A stretch of 16,161 nt of DNA from DASUSH01 sp036375215 (GTDB taxonomy: Bacteria; Actinomycetota; Thermoleophilia; Solirubrobacterales; 70-9). The DNA lies in NCBI GenBank assembly GCA_036375215.1, contig DASUSH010000080.1, forward strand, positions 1 through 16,161, given 5' to 3'. The notes under the pieces are model-generated. The model searched no databases. It was not told where the DNA came from and saw only the letters and a list, made by a program, of their open reading frames with translations. Positions 6,011 through 12,628 of this stretch are shown here, in pieces. The position numbers and the translations under genes were made by a program. Each line of letters opens with the position of its first letter. The stretch's first letter is position 1.

Positions 6011-7246
6011 GTGCGCACCGACCCCGAGCGGCTCACGTTCGAGATCCAAGCGAGTGAGGGAGCCGCCCGCACCGGGCGGCTCCTCACCGCTCACGGTCCG
6101 GTGGAGACGCCGGCCTTCGTGCCGCTGGCGACGAAGGCGACGGTCCGGTCGCAGACCTCGGCCGAGGTCGCGGGGCTGGGCTACGAGATGGTGCTCGGCA
6201 ACACCTTCCACCTGATGCTCTCGCCGGGCGCCGAGCGGATCGAGGCGCTCGGCGGGCTGCACGGGTTCATGGGCTGGGAGCGCGCCGTGATCACCGACTC
6301 GGGCGGCTTTCAGGTCTTCTCGCTCGCCCACGGCGGCGTCGCCGACGAGGTGAAGGGCCGCCGCGGGGCGAAGCCGCCGAGCGATGAGGGCGGCGGCCAC
6401 GGATCCGTGCTCGAGATCTCCGAGGCGGGCGTCCGCTTCCGCTCGCACATCGACGGCTCCGAGCGGTTCATGGGCCCGGAGGAGTCGATGGCGGTGCAGG
6501 CTGCCCTCGGCTCCGACATCGCGCTCGTCTTCGACGAGTGCACCCCGTTTCACGCCGATCGCGACTACACCGCCCGCTCGACGGAGCGCACCCACCGCTG
6601 GCTCGACCGCTGCCTCGCCTGGCACGACGAGCACGGGCCGCGGCGCCAGGCCGTCTACGGGATCGTGCAGGGTGGCGTCCACGAGGACCTGCGCCGCCGC
6701 TCCGCCGAGCGCGTCTCCGCGGCCGCGGTCGACGGCATCGCGATCGGTGGCACGCTCGGCCGCGACAAGGAGGAGATGCGCAGGGTGATCGACCTCGCCC
6801 TCTCGCACCTGCCCCGGGCGGCGCCCAAGCACCTGCTCGGGATCGGCGAGCCCGACGACCTGATCGAGGGCATCGCCCGGGGGCTCGACACCTTCGACTG
6901 CGCTGTCCCGACCCGCCTCGCCCGCCACGGAATGGCCCTCGGCCCGCTGCCCGAGTCGCGGTTCCGCTTCAACGTCCGCAACGCCGAGCTCGCCCGCGAC
7001 GAGAGCCCGCTCGTCGAGGGCTGCCCCTGCGAGGCCTGCACGCGCCACACGCGCGCCTACCTCCACTACCTGGCGCGCGCCGAGGAGATGACCGGGCTGC
7101 GCCTGCTCACCGCCCACAACCTCGCCTTCACCGAGGCGCTCGTCGCCGGCGCTCGGGAGGCGATCGGGGCGGGGAGCTACGACTCGTATCGCGAGGCGGT
7201 GCTGGGGGGCGCGGCGCCATGGGCGGCCGAGGCAGCGGGCTCGTAG
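6011..7246 (+). CDS. tgt: tRNA-guanine(34) transglycosylase
   Basis: Replaces guanine at the wobble position of GUN-anticodon tRNAs with the preQ1 base, a late step of queuosine synthesis. It is 411 aa, slightly longer than the usual 370-380. Key residues are D96 in ITDSGGFQVFS, the substrate-pocket FDECTPF (174-180) and YGIVQGGVHEDLR, the likely nucleophile D296 in TFDCAVPTRLARHG, and a zinc site C338-x-C340-xx-C343 with H369 (TAHN). About 15 extra residues, rich in Gly, Lys and Asp (116-131), sit before VLEISEAGVRFRSHIDGS. The PTR loop reads PTRLARHG, whereas many bacterial enzymes have PTRNARNG-like loops. The GTG start is supported by a leaderless-type -10. No queA or preQ1 synthesis gene lies nearby. 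Confidence 0.95.
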   Translation: MRTDPERLTFEIQASEGAARTGRLLTAHGPVETPAFVPLATKATVRSQTSAEVAGLGYEMVLGNTFHLMLSPGAERIEALGGLHGFMGWERAVITDSGGFQVFSLAHGGVADEVKGRRGAKPPSDEGGGHGSVLEISEAGVRFRSHIDGSERFMGPEESMAVQAALGSDIALVFDECTPFHADRDYTARSTERTHRWLDRCLAWHDEHGPRRQAVYGIVQGGVHEDLRRRSAERVSAAAVDGIAIGGTLGRDKEEMRRVIDLALSHLPRAAPKHLLGIGEPDDLIEGIARGLDTFDCAVPTRLARHGMALGPLPESRFRFNVRNAELARDESPLVEGCPCEACTRHTRAYLHYLARAEEMTGLRLLTAHNLAFTEALVAGAREAIGAGSYDSYREAVLGGAAPWAAEAAGS

Positions 7247-7259
7247 GGGGCGCGCCCGG

Positions 7260-7277
7260 GGCACCTTCGGTGGTGCC
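7260..7277. terminator. hairpin between convergent tgt and kinase genes
   Basis: GGCACC, loop TTCGGT, GGTGCC forms a perfect 6-bp stem 13 bp after the tgt stop and 27 bp beyond the kinase stop. It could be a bidirectional terminator for the two convergent genes. There is no T-tract. Confidence 0.5.
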
Positions 7278-7304
7278 GGCCAGGCGCCTCAGGGCCGCCC
7301 GCCG

Positions 7305-8528
7305 CTACTGCGTGTTCTCGCGGATGAAGTCCTCGAGCGACTGGACCTGGTCGTCGACCGTGTCGCGCAGGAGCTCGCCGATGTCGGTGTTCTGCCCGGC
7401 GTCGGTGACCAGCAGGACGACGGCGACGATGATCGCGGCGAGCACGGCGATCAGGAGCAGGGCGCCGAGCGTGCGCATCACGGTGCCGAGCGCGGAGCTG
7501 CGCTTCGCCGGCGGACGGCGGCGGGCCGGCGCCGGGGCCTGGCGGCGCGGGATGGGCGCCGGCTGCGGCGCCGAGGGGGTTCGCGGCTCCTCGCGCGGCA
7601 TGCGGCGGGTCCGGCCGGTGGCGGGCTCGCGGGTGATCGCGTGGGTCGGTGCCTCGCCGTCGATCTGCGTCGGGTCCTCGCCGGCTAGCCCGAGCCGCAG
7701 GGCGCTGGCGAGCGAGCGCGCCGACCGGTAGCGGACTTCGGGATCGTTCTCGAGCGACTTCAGGACCGCGTCCGAGAGCGTCTGCGGGACGGTGTCGTCG
7801 TACATCGTCGGCGGCAGCGGCCGCTCGTTCTCCCGCCTGATCGCGAGCTCGGCGAGGGTCGAGCCCTCGTACGGGAGGCGGGCGGTCAGGAACTGGTAGA
7901 GGACCACGCCGAGCGCGTAGACGTCAGAGGCCGCCGTCGCCTCGTCCCCGCGCGCCTGCTCGGGCGCCAGGTAGGCGGCGGTGCCGACCACCGAGCCAAC
8001 CTGGGTGAGCCGGGTCTGCTCGGCGGCGCGGGCGATGCCGAAGTCGGTGAGCTTGACCGTCATCGCGTCGGTGTCCATCGCGCCGGCGTCGCCCGCGGGC
8101 CCGCCGATCACCATCAGGTTCCCGGGCTTCACGTCGCGGTGGATGATCCCCTGGCGGTGCGCGTACTCCAGCCCGGCGCAGGCCTGGACGCCGATCTCGA
8201 CCGCGACCTGCGGGCCGAGCGCGCCCTCCGACTGCAGGAGCTGGGCGCCCGACTTGCCCTCGACGTACTCCATGACTATGTAATGGCGGCCATCGTCGAC
8301 GCCGGTGTCGTAGACCTGGACGATGTTGGGATGGATCAGCTTGGCGACGGCGAGGGCCTCGCGGCGGAACCGGGCGACGAACTTCTCGTCGTCGGAGAGG
8401 TGCTCGGCGAGCACCTTGACCGCGACCTCGCGCTCGAGCACCGAGTCGGTTGCCTTGAAGACCGTTGACATCCCGCCGGACCCGAGGCGCTCGCCGAGCT
8501 CGTAGCGGTTCGAGATCGTTCCGCGCAT
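7305..8528 (-). CDS. membrane-anchored Ser/Thr protein kinase (PknB-like kinase domain, no PASTA)
   Basis: A 407-aa Hanks-type kinase. The kinase domain spans about 9-275: glycine loop LGSGGMSTVF, ATP lysine K38 (VAVKVL), helix-C glutamate near 57, catalytic HRDVKPGN (H130, R131, D132, N137), DFG at 162-164, activation segment GTAAYLAPE (E190) and SDVYALGVVLY. All catalytic residues are present. About 12 extra residues (Gly/Ala/Asp-rich) lie between N137 and DFG. Then comes a Pro/Arg/Thr-rich juxtamembrane stretch (281-349), one membrane segment (about 352-375) and a 32-residue acidic outer tail. There are no PASTA repeats, so muropeptide sensing of the PknB kind is unlikely. It starts 3 nt after the stop of a lipoprotein gene and is surely co-transcribed with it. 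Substrates are unknown. Confidence 0.95.
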   Translation of the reverse strand: MRGTISNRYELGERLGSGGMSTVFKATDSVLEREVAVKVLAEHLSDDEKFVARFRREALAVAKLIHPNIVQVYDTGVDDGRHYIVMEYVEGKSGAQLLQSEGALGPQVAVEIGVQACAGLEYAHRQGIIHRDVKPGNLMVIGGPAGDAGAMDTDAMTVKLTDFGIARAAEQTRLTQVGSVVGTAAYLAPEQARGDEATAASDVYALGVVLYQFLTARLPYEGSTLAELAIRRENERPLPPTMYDDTVPQTLSDAVLKSLENDPEVRYRSARSLASALRLGLAGEDPTQIDGEAPTHAITREPATGRTRRMPREEPRTPSAPQPAPIPRRQAPAPARRRPPAKRSSALGTVMRTLGALLLIAVLAAIIVAVVLLVTDAGQNTDIGELLRDTVDDQVQSLEDFIRENTQ

Positions 8529-8531
8529 CGC

Positions 8532-9074
8532 CTAGCCCTCGTCGATCCCGCCGGTGGGCGGGGCTGCGCCGCCGCCACCGCTCTGGCCGGGCGGGCTCTG
8601 GGGCGGGCCGTTCGGCCCGCCGCCCTCGTTCGGCGGCTGCTCGGGCGTCGTCGGCTGCTCTTCCTCGGGAGGCGTCGTCGTCGTCGTGGTCTCCTCGATC
8701 GTGGTCTCGGGCTCGACCGGGACCGAGGTCGCGGTCTCCTCCGGCTCCGGCTCGGGCTTTTCGCTCGTGCCCGTCGGCGTGCACTCCTCGTCGAGGTTCT
8801 CGTCGAGGCGGGTCACCATCGCGTCGAGCGCCCGCTTCGTCTGGCCGTCGCCCAGGTCGTTGACCTCGTCGCGCAGGTCGGTGGTCCGCGCCTGTGCGGT
8901 CTCGCAGTCGCCCTCGGAGTTCGCCTCGTCGATCTCGGCGGTCGCCGCCAGCATCGCGTCCGCCGAGTCCTGCGGGATCGCCCCGTCGCCCCCGTCGCCC
9001 CCGCAGCCGGCGATCGCGAAGGGCGCGGCGATCACCGCCGCGGCGAGGATCGCTCTGCCGCGTGCCCCGGACAT
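8532..9074 (-). CDS. putative lipoprotein with Thr/Pro/Glu-rich tail
   Basis: I do not recognise a named family. The ATG at 9074 gives 180 aa with a signal peptide (RAILAAAVIAAPFAIAGC) and lipobox I-A-G-C, so C24 would be lipidated and the protein held on the outer face of the membrane. Residues about 33-98 look helical, with C57 and C98 possibly forming a disulfide. Residues 99-180 are low complexity: Thr/Pro/Glu-rich and then Gly/Pro-rich, like a cell-wall-spanning or flexible stalk. It directly precedes the kinase by 3 nt, so it may be the kinase's extracellular partner or sensor (inference). A longer in-frame ORF upstream is rejected, because the signal peptide and a leaderless-type -10 (TAGACT, 7 nt before the ATG) both fit this start. 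Confidence 0.8.
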   Translation of the reverse strand: MSGARGRAILAAAVIAAPFAIAGCGGDGGDGAIPQDSADAMLAATAEIDEANSEGDCETAQARTTDLRDEVNDLGDGQTKRALDAMVTRLDENLDEECTPTGTSEKPEPEPEETATSVPVEPETTIEETTTTTTPPEEEQPTTPEQPPNEGGGPNGPPQSPPGQSGGGGAAPPTGGIDEG

Positions 9075-9081
9075 CGCGGCG

Positions 9082-9087
9082 AGTCTA
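9082..9087 (-). promoter_or_regulatory. -10 element of a leaderless lipoprotein-kinase transcript
   Basis: On the minus strand TAGACT is followed by 7 nt and then the ATG at 9074. This matches the spacing at tgt, the M48 protease and argS. No -35 box is visible. The 46-bp gap to the upstream phosphoesterase gene holds nothing else obvious. Confidence 0.5.
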
Positions 9088-9120
9088 CGAGGGCGATTCC
9101 CGGGCTCGGGGTGATGCATC

Positions 9121-9852
9121 TCACTGCCCCACATAGAGCCTCCGCGCAAGCGCGCCGGGCAGCCCGGCGTCCTCGATCGCGCTCGCGGCACGGTCGATCT
9201 CGTAGGCGACCCGGTGGTAGATCGCGCGCCAGGAATCGGTGTCGAGCTCGAGCCAGGCGGCGCGGGCGTCGCCGTCGCGCGGCTGGCCGGCGCTGCCCGG
9301 GTTGATCAGCCACTTACCGTCGCCGAGGTCGAGCTCGGTGCCGGCGCCCGCCTGCGAGCCGCGCACCTCGCCGTCGGGCTGGTCGGAGAAGAGCAGGGCG
9401 ACGTGGGAGTGGCCGACGAAGCTCACCCGCGAGGCCTGGACTTCCATGCACTCCGCCGCCTGGTCCGGCCACAGCACGTACTCCCAGACCGGGTCGCGGG
9501 GCGAGGCGTGATAGAGCGAGACCTCGCGCGACGTGTCCGACGGCGAGAGCCGGCGCAGGAACTCGAGCGTCTCCTCGCTCGAGTTGGCCTGGGTCCACTC
9601 GACCGCGGCGGCGGCGGCGTGCGAGAACGTCTCGAGCTCGAGGTCCCCGATCACGGCCAGGTCGTGGTTGCCGACGAGGCAGAGCGAGCAGCGCTCGGCC
9701 GCAAGCGCGGCGCACGCGTCGGGCTGGGCGCCGTAGCCGACCACGTCGCCGAGGCACCAGATCTCGTCCGGCGAGGTCTCCTCGATGTCCTCGAGGACGG
9801 CCTCGAGGGCCGGGAGGTTTGCGTGGATGTCGCTGAGAATCGCTATCCGCAT
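9121..9852 (-). CDS. calcineurin-like metallophosphoesterase (YfcE/MPP-like)
   Basis: A 243-aa cytosolic member of the metallophosphoesterase superfamily, hydrolysing phosphomono- or diesters with two metal ions; the substrate cannot be read from the sequence. The full metal-ligand set is visible: D8 and H10 (ILSDIHANLPALEAVL), D36 (CLGDVVGYGAQP), N62 and H63 (VGNHD), H115 (LYHASPRDP), and H148 and H150 (FVGHSH), followed by WLINPGSAGQPRDGD, which is typical of the YfcE-like branch. The ATG at 9852 places Met right before the first beta strand (MRIAILSDIH). Without an added N-terminal domain it is of normal length. It is transcribed divergently from the M48 protease gene, 72 bp away, and upstream of the lipoprotein-kinase pair. 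Confidence 0.93.
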   Translation of the reverse strand: MRIAILSDIHANLPALEAVLEDIEETSPDEIWCLGDVVGYGAQPDACAALAAERCSLCLVGNHDLAVIGDLELETFSHAAAAAVEWTQANSSEETLEFLRRLSPSDTSREVSLYHASPRDPVWEYVLWPDQAAECMEVQASRVSFVGHSHVALLFSDQPDGEVRGSQAGAGTELDLGDGKWLINPGSAGQPRDGDARAAWLELDTDSWRAIYHRVAYEIDRAASAIEDAGLPGALARRLYVGQ

Positions 9853-9912
9853 GCGGGCTGGGCCCGCGTTGCCGGCGGGCAGCGGGCGGGGTGTGGGGGT
9901 GCGGCGGGTGCT

Positions 9913-9919
9913 TATCGTA
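9913..9919. promoter_or_regulatory. symmetric -10 element, divergent promoter of M48 protease and phosphoesterase
   Basis: The plus strand reads TATCGT (9913-9918), 6 nt before the protease ATG, as for a leaderless transcript. The minus strand of almost the same bases (9919-9914) reads TACGAT, and the flanks form the dyad CTTA-TCG-TAAG. It could therefore open for transcription in both directions. Minus-strand transcripts would carry a leader of roughly 55 nt before the phosphoesterase. Confidence 0.45.
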
Positions 9920-9924
9920 AGTGC

Positions 9925-11178
9925 ATGGGCCGGATCACCCCCCGTTCGCGCTCCGTCCTGGTGATCGGGGCCGTCGCGGTCGCGGCATTCGTCGTCGCCG
10001 AAGGGGCCGTCCTGGCCCTCCGGCCGCGCGGGGAGACGATCGAGCCGCTCGCCGTGGCGGCCTCCGACTACTTCGACTCGGCCCAGATCGAGCGCGCCGA
10101 GGACTACCGAGACACCCAGCGCCTCCTCGGCCTGGGGTCGCTGGCGCTCTCGGGCGGGGTCCTGGTCGTGCTCGCGCTCGGCCGGCCCCGGGCCGGTCGG
10201 CGCCTGCTCGAGCGCCTCGGCCGCCGCCCCGTGCTGGGCGCCGCCGCGGCCGGAGCGGGCCTCTCGATCGTGGTCGCCGTGGTCGGCCTGCCGCTCGGCG
10301 CGATCGCCCACGAGCGGGCGGTCGAGTACGGCATCTCGACCCAGAGCTTCGGCGGCTGGCTGGCCGACGAGGGCAAGTCGGCGGCGATCGCGGCCGTCCT
10401 GACCGCCGCCGGCGCCGCCATCCTGCTGGCCCTGATCCGCCGCCTTCCGCGCGCCTGGTGGGCCGTCACGGCCGGCGGCATCGTCGCCTGGGTCGTCGTG
10501 AGCCAGGCGCTCGGCCCGGTCGTGCTCGCGCCCCTCTTCAACGACTTCGAGCGACTGCCGGACGGCCCGGCGCGGACCGCGGTGCTCGAGCTCGCCGAGC
10601 GCGCCGGAGTCGACGTCGGCGAGGTCTACGAAGTCGACGCCAGCCGCCGCTCGACCGCGCTCAACGCCTACGTCTCCGGGCTCGGCCCGACCAAGCGCGT
10701 CGTCGTCTACGACAACCTGCTCGCCGGAGTCGAGCGGCCCGCGCTGCGCTCGGTACTCGCCCACGAGCTCGCCCACGCCCGCAACGACGACATCTGGCGC
10801 GGCATCGCCTTCGTAGCGATCGTCGCCCCGCTCGGGATGCTGCTCGTGAAGCTGGGCGGCACCGCGCTCGCCCGCCGCGGGGGAACGGAGCCGGGCAGGC
10901 CGGCCTCGCTGCCCGCCTACGGGCTTGCGATCGGGGTCGTCTCGCTGGTCTTCGGCATCGCGGGCGCCCAGCTCTCGCGCGCGGTCGAGGCCGAGGCCGA
11001 CGCCTTCGCGCTCCGCCTCACCGACGACCCGGCCGCCCTCGTCGAGCTCCAGACGAGGCTCGCCGAGACGAACCTCTCCGACCCCGACCCGCCGGCCTGG
11101 TCGCAGCTCCTGTTCGGCAGCCACCCGACCACGCTGGAGCGAATCGGCACCGCCGAGGCCTACGCCGAGGCCCGCTGA
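9925..11178 (+). CDS. M48-family membrane metalloprotease (Ste24/CAAX protease-like)
   Basis: A 417-aa multi-pass membrane zinc protease. Hydrophobic segments are visible at about 11-31, 69-86, 104-128, 153-172, 178-198, 293-312 and 331-350, close to the seven of Ste24. The catalytic motif HELAH is at 280-284 (H280, E281, H284). The third zinc ligand is probably E355 in SRAVEAEAD, which fits the SRxxExxAD pattern. Ahead of the HELAH, DASRRSTALNAYVSGLGPTKR (split around residues 238-258) and VVVYDNLL match the Ste24-type substrate strand region. The likely role is membrane-protein quality control or peptide maturation. The ATG at 9925 is chosen because it precedes the first membrane segment and follows a leaderless-type -10; the long upstream extension overlaps the divergent gene. 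Confidence 0.92.
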   Translation: MGRITPRSRSVLVIGAVAVAAFVVAEGAVLALRPRGETIEPLAVAASDYFDSAQIERAEDYRDTQRLLGLGSLALSGGVLVVLALGRPRAGRRLLERLGRRPVLGAAAAGAGLSIVVAVVGLPLGAIAHERAVEYGISTQSFGGWLADEGKSAAIAAVLTAAGAAILLALIRRLPRAWWAVTAGGIVAWVVVSQALGPVVLAPLFNDFERLPDGPARTAVLELAERAGVDVGEVYEVDASRRSTALNAYVSGLGPTKRVVVYDNLLAGVERPALRSVLAHELAHARNDDIWRGIAFVAIVAPLGMLLVKLGGTALARRGGTEPGRPASLPAYGLAIGVVSLVFGIAGAQLSRAVEAEADAFALRLTDDPAALVELQTRLAETNLSDPDPPAWSQLLFGSHPTTLERIGTAEAYAEAR

Positions 11179-11199
11179 GCGCGGCGGCCTGGCCGCGCT
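11178..11199. terminator. hairpin between convergent protease and glycosidase genes
   Basis: AGCGCGGC, loop GGCCTG, GCCGCGCT makes a perfect 8-bp stem that begins in the protease stop codon and ends 10 bp before the last base of the opposing glycosidase gene. It is the strongest of the convergent hairpins in the window. There is no T-tract. It probably acts in both directions. Confidence 0.55.
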
Positions 11200-11209
11200 G
11201 TCGCCGCGT

Positions 11210-12310
11210 CTACTTCGTCAGCGCCTGAAAGGCGTAATACGACGGCTTGGGCTCGCGGCCGTAGGTGACGAGCCCCGACTTCTCGCAGAACTCGCAGAGC
11301 GGGTAGCCGTCGGGGAGGTCCTGCCAGGAGTACCAGTGCAGGCCCGCGATGTTCCAGCGCTCGCGCATCTTCTCGAAGTACCTGAACGAGGTGGTGAGCA
11401 GCTTCGCCTGACCCTCCGGGCCGACGCCGAGGATCGTCGGCGGCTCGCTGGAGGACCAGGCGAGCTCGGTGACCCAGATGTCGCGGTCGGCTAACCCGGC
11501 CTCCTTCATCTCCTCGGTCACCCAGCCCATCTGGGTCTGGACCCGCTTCATCGTCGGCCCGTAGGGATGGACGCCGACGTCGTCGAACGCCTTGCCGATG
11601 CCCTTCACCGCGAACGCCTTGCGGTAGTAGTTGAAGGCCCTGATGCCGTTGTTGTCCTCGGTCGGCGTGCCGAACAGCCCTGCGAAGACGACGTCGGCCT
11701 TCTCGTTGGCCTCGTGGATCGCGCGGCCGGTCAGCTTCAGGAGCTTCGCGTACTCGGTCGCGTTCGGCTGCGGCTTCCAGTAGCTCCCGTCGCTCGGCTC
11801 GTTCCAGACCTCCCAGTGGGTGACCGGCTTCGGCTTCGAGTCCGGGAACTGGTCGGGGAAGAACTTGCGCCAGTAGATCCCGCCCTGGCCGTAGCGGCGC
11901 ACCGCGGCGCTGACGAAGTCGCTCCACGCCTCGCGGTCCCCCTTGCTGCGGATCGGGGGGACGTTGGAGTCCGCGTCGATGAACCAGGGGACGTTCAGCA
12001 GATACGGGAAGAGCCGCACGTTGAAGACGGCGAAGAGGCCGGCGGCCTCGTCGAGCTCGGTCCAGTCGCAGACCCCGGTCGGGGCCGTCGCCTGGCAGCG
12101 GCCCGGCTGGGTCTGGATGTTGCGCCAGTCGAAGTGGAAGCGCAGGGTCCCGACGCCCGCCTCGTTCATCATCACCGCGTCGGTGAGGTTCATCCCGCCC
12201 TGGGCGACGACCCCGTAGAAGTCCCGCGGCGCCTTGGCGGCGGACGCCGTGGCGGGCACGACCCCTGCGAACAGCGCCACCGCGGCCGCGGCGGCAAGCA
12301 GGCGCCTCAA
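11210..12310 (-). CDS. secreted glycoside hydrolase-like protein (clan GH-A / GH39-like), copy 1
   Basis: 366 aa. The TTG start at 12310 overlaps the DUF3467-like stop (TTGA), giving a signal peptide MRRLLAAAAAVALFAG and predicted cleavage after ATASA (about 24). The mature protein opens with DFYGV and has a TIM-barrel layout. The likely acid/base is E171 in THWEVWNEPSD and the likely nucleophile E282 in DIWVTELAWSS, with GVHPYGP at 246-252 and a late strand HWYSWQD. A C-x-x-C (C339, C342) follows, shared with the two paralogues. This is a retaining-glycosidase fold, but the substrate is unknown. Compared with copies 2 and 3 it is the divergent member, with an extra pair C72/C81. It is translationally coupled to the DUF3467-like gene. 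Confidence 0.85.
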   Translation of the reverse strand: MRRLLAAAAAVALFAGVVPATASAAKAPRDFYGVVAQGGMNLTDAVMMNEAGVGTLRFHFDWRNIQTQPGRCQATAPTGVCDWTELDEAAGLFAVFNVRLFPYLLNVPWFIDADSNVPPIRSKGDREAWSDFVSAAVRRYGQGGIYWRKFFPDQFPDSKPKPVTHWEVWNEPSDGSYWKPQPNATEYAKLLKLTGRAIHEANEKADVVFAGLFGTPTEDNNGIRAFNYYRKAFAVKGIGKAFDDVGVHPYGPTMKRVQTQMGWVTEEMKEAGLADRDIWVTELAWSSSEPPTILGVGPEGQAKLLTTSFRYFEKMRERWNIAGLHWYSWQDLPDGYPLCEFCEKSGLVTYGREPKPSYYAFQALTK

Positions 12311-12609
12311 GCGCCGCCCTCTCCGCCCTCGAACTCCGGCAGGCTCTTGATCCCCTCGCGAGTCCGCCATTTCGAGTAGTTGTCCTCGAGCGCGTCGATC
12401 AGCTCGCGCATGAACCTCGGGGAGAGCGCCACCCGCGAGACGACGACCCCGGGCACCTCCTCGTCCTCGACCTCGTGGTCGACCCGGGCGAAGGTGATCG
12501 TGAACTCGTAGTCGGAGTGGCTGACGTTCGCGAAGTTCGCGTAGACGCCCGCCATCGCCTCCGGCGAGGTGTGGATGTTGATCTGCCGCTCGTGGCTCTC
12601 CTCGGCCAT
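12307..12609 (-). CDS. DUF3467-like small protein
   Basis: A 100-aa cytosolic protein with no signal peptide or membrane segment. The sequence INIHTSPEAMAGVYANFANV, then SHSDYEFTITFARV, PGVVVSRVALSPRFMRELIDAL and EDNYSKW, fits my memory of the DUF3467 family, whose function is unknown. The tail is Glu/Gly-rich. The ATG at 12609 lies only 19 bp from the opposing argS start codon, with overlapping -10 elements between them. Its TGA overlaps the TTG start of the glycosidase by 4 nt, so the two proteins are made from one message in a coupled way. A link between a cytosolic DUF3467 protein and a secreted glycosidase is not obvious; a shared operon may be incidental. Confidence 0.82.
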   Translation of the reverse strand: MAEESHERQINIHTSPEAMAGVYANFANVSHSDYEFTITFARVDHEVEDEEVPGVVVSRVALSPRFMRELIDALEDNYSKWRTREGIKSLPEFEGGEGGA

Positions 12610-12616
12610 CGCGACC

Positions 12617-12623
12617 TAGTATC
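12617..12623. promoter_or_regulatory. overlapping divergent -10 elements, argS and DUF3467-like gene
   Basis: The plus strand reads TAGTAT (12617-12622), exactly 6 nt before the GTG of argS, so the argS mRNA is probably leaderless. On the minus strand GATACT (12623-12618) lies 8 nt before the ATG of the DUF3467-like gene. The whole divergent intergenic space is 19 bp, leaving no room for separate promoters or ribosome-binding sites. Confidence 0.55.
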
Positions 12624-12628
12624 GCACC

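Noticed and set aside
9121..11124. A 667-codon open frame on the minus strand extending the phosphoesterase N-terminally
   Set aside because: The extension is antisense to the M48 protease, has no recognisable domain, and the phosphoesterase has a natural start at 9852 just before its first beta strand. Long open shadow frames are expected at this GC content.
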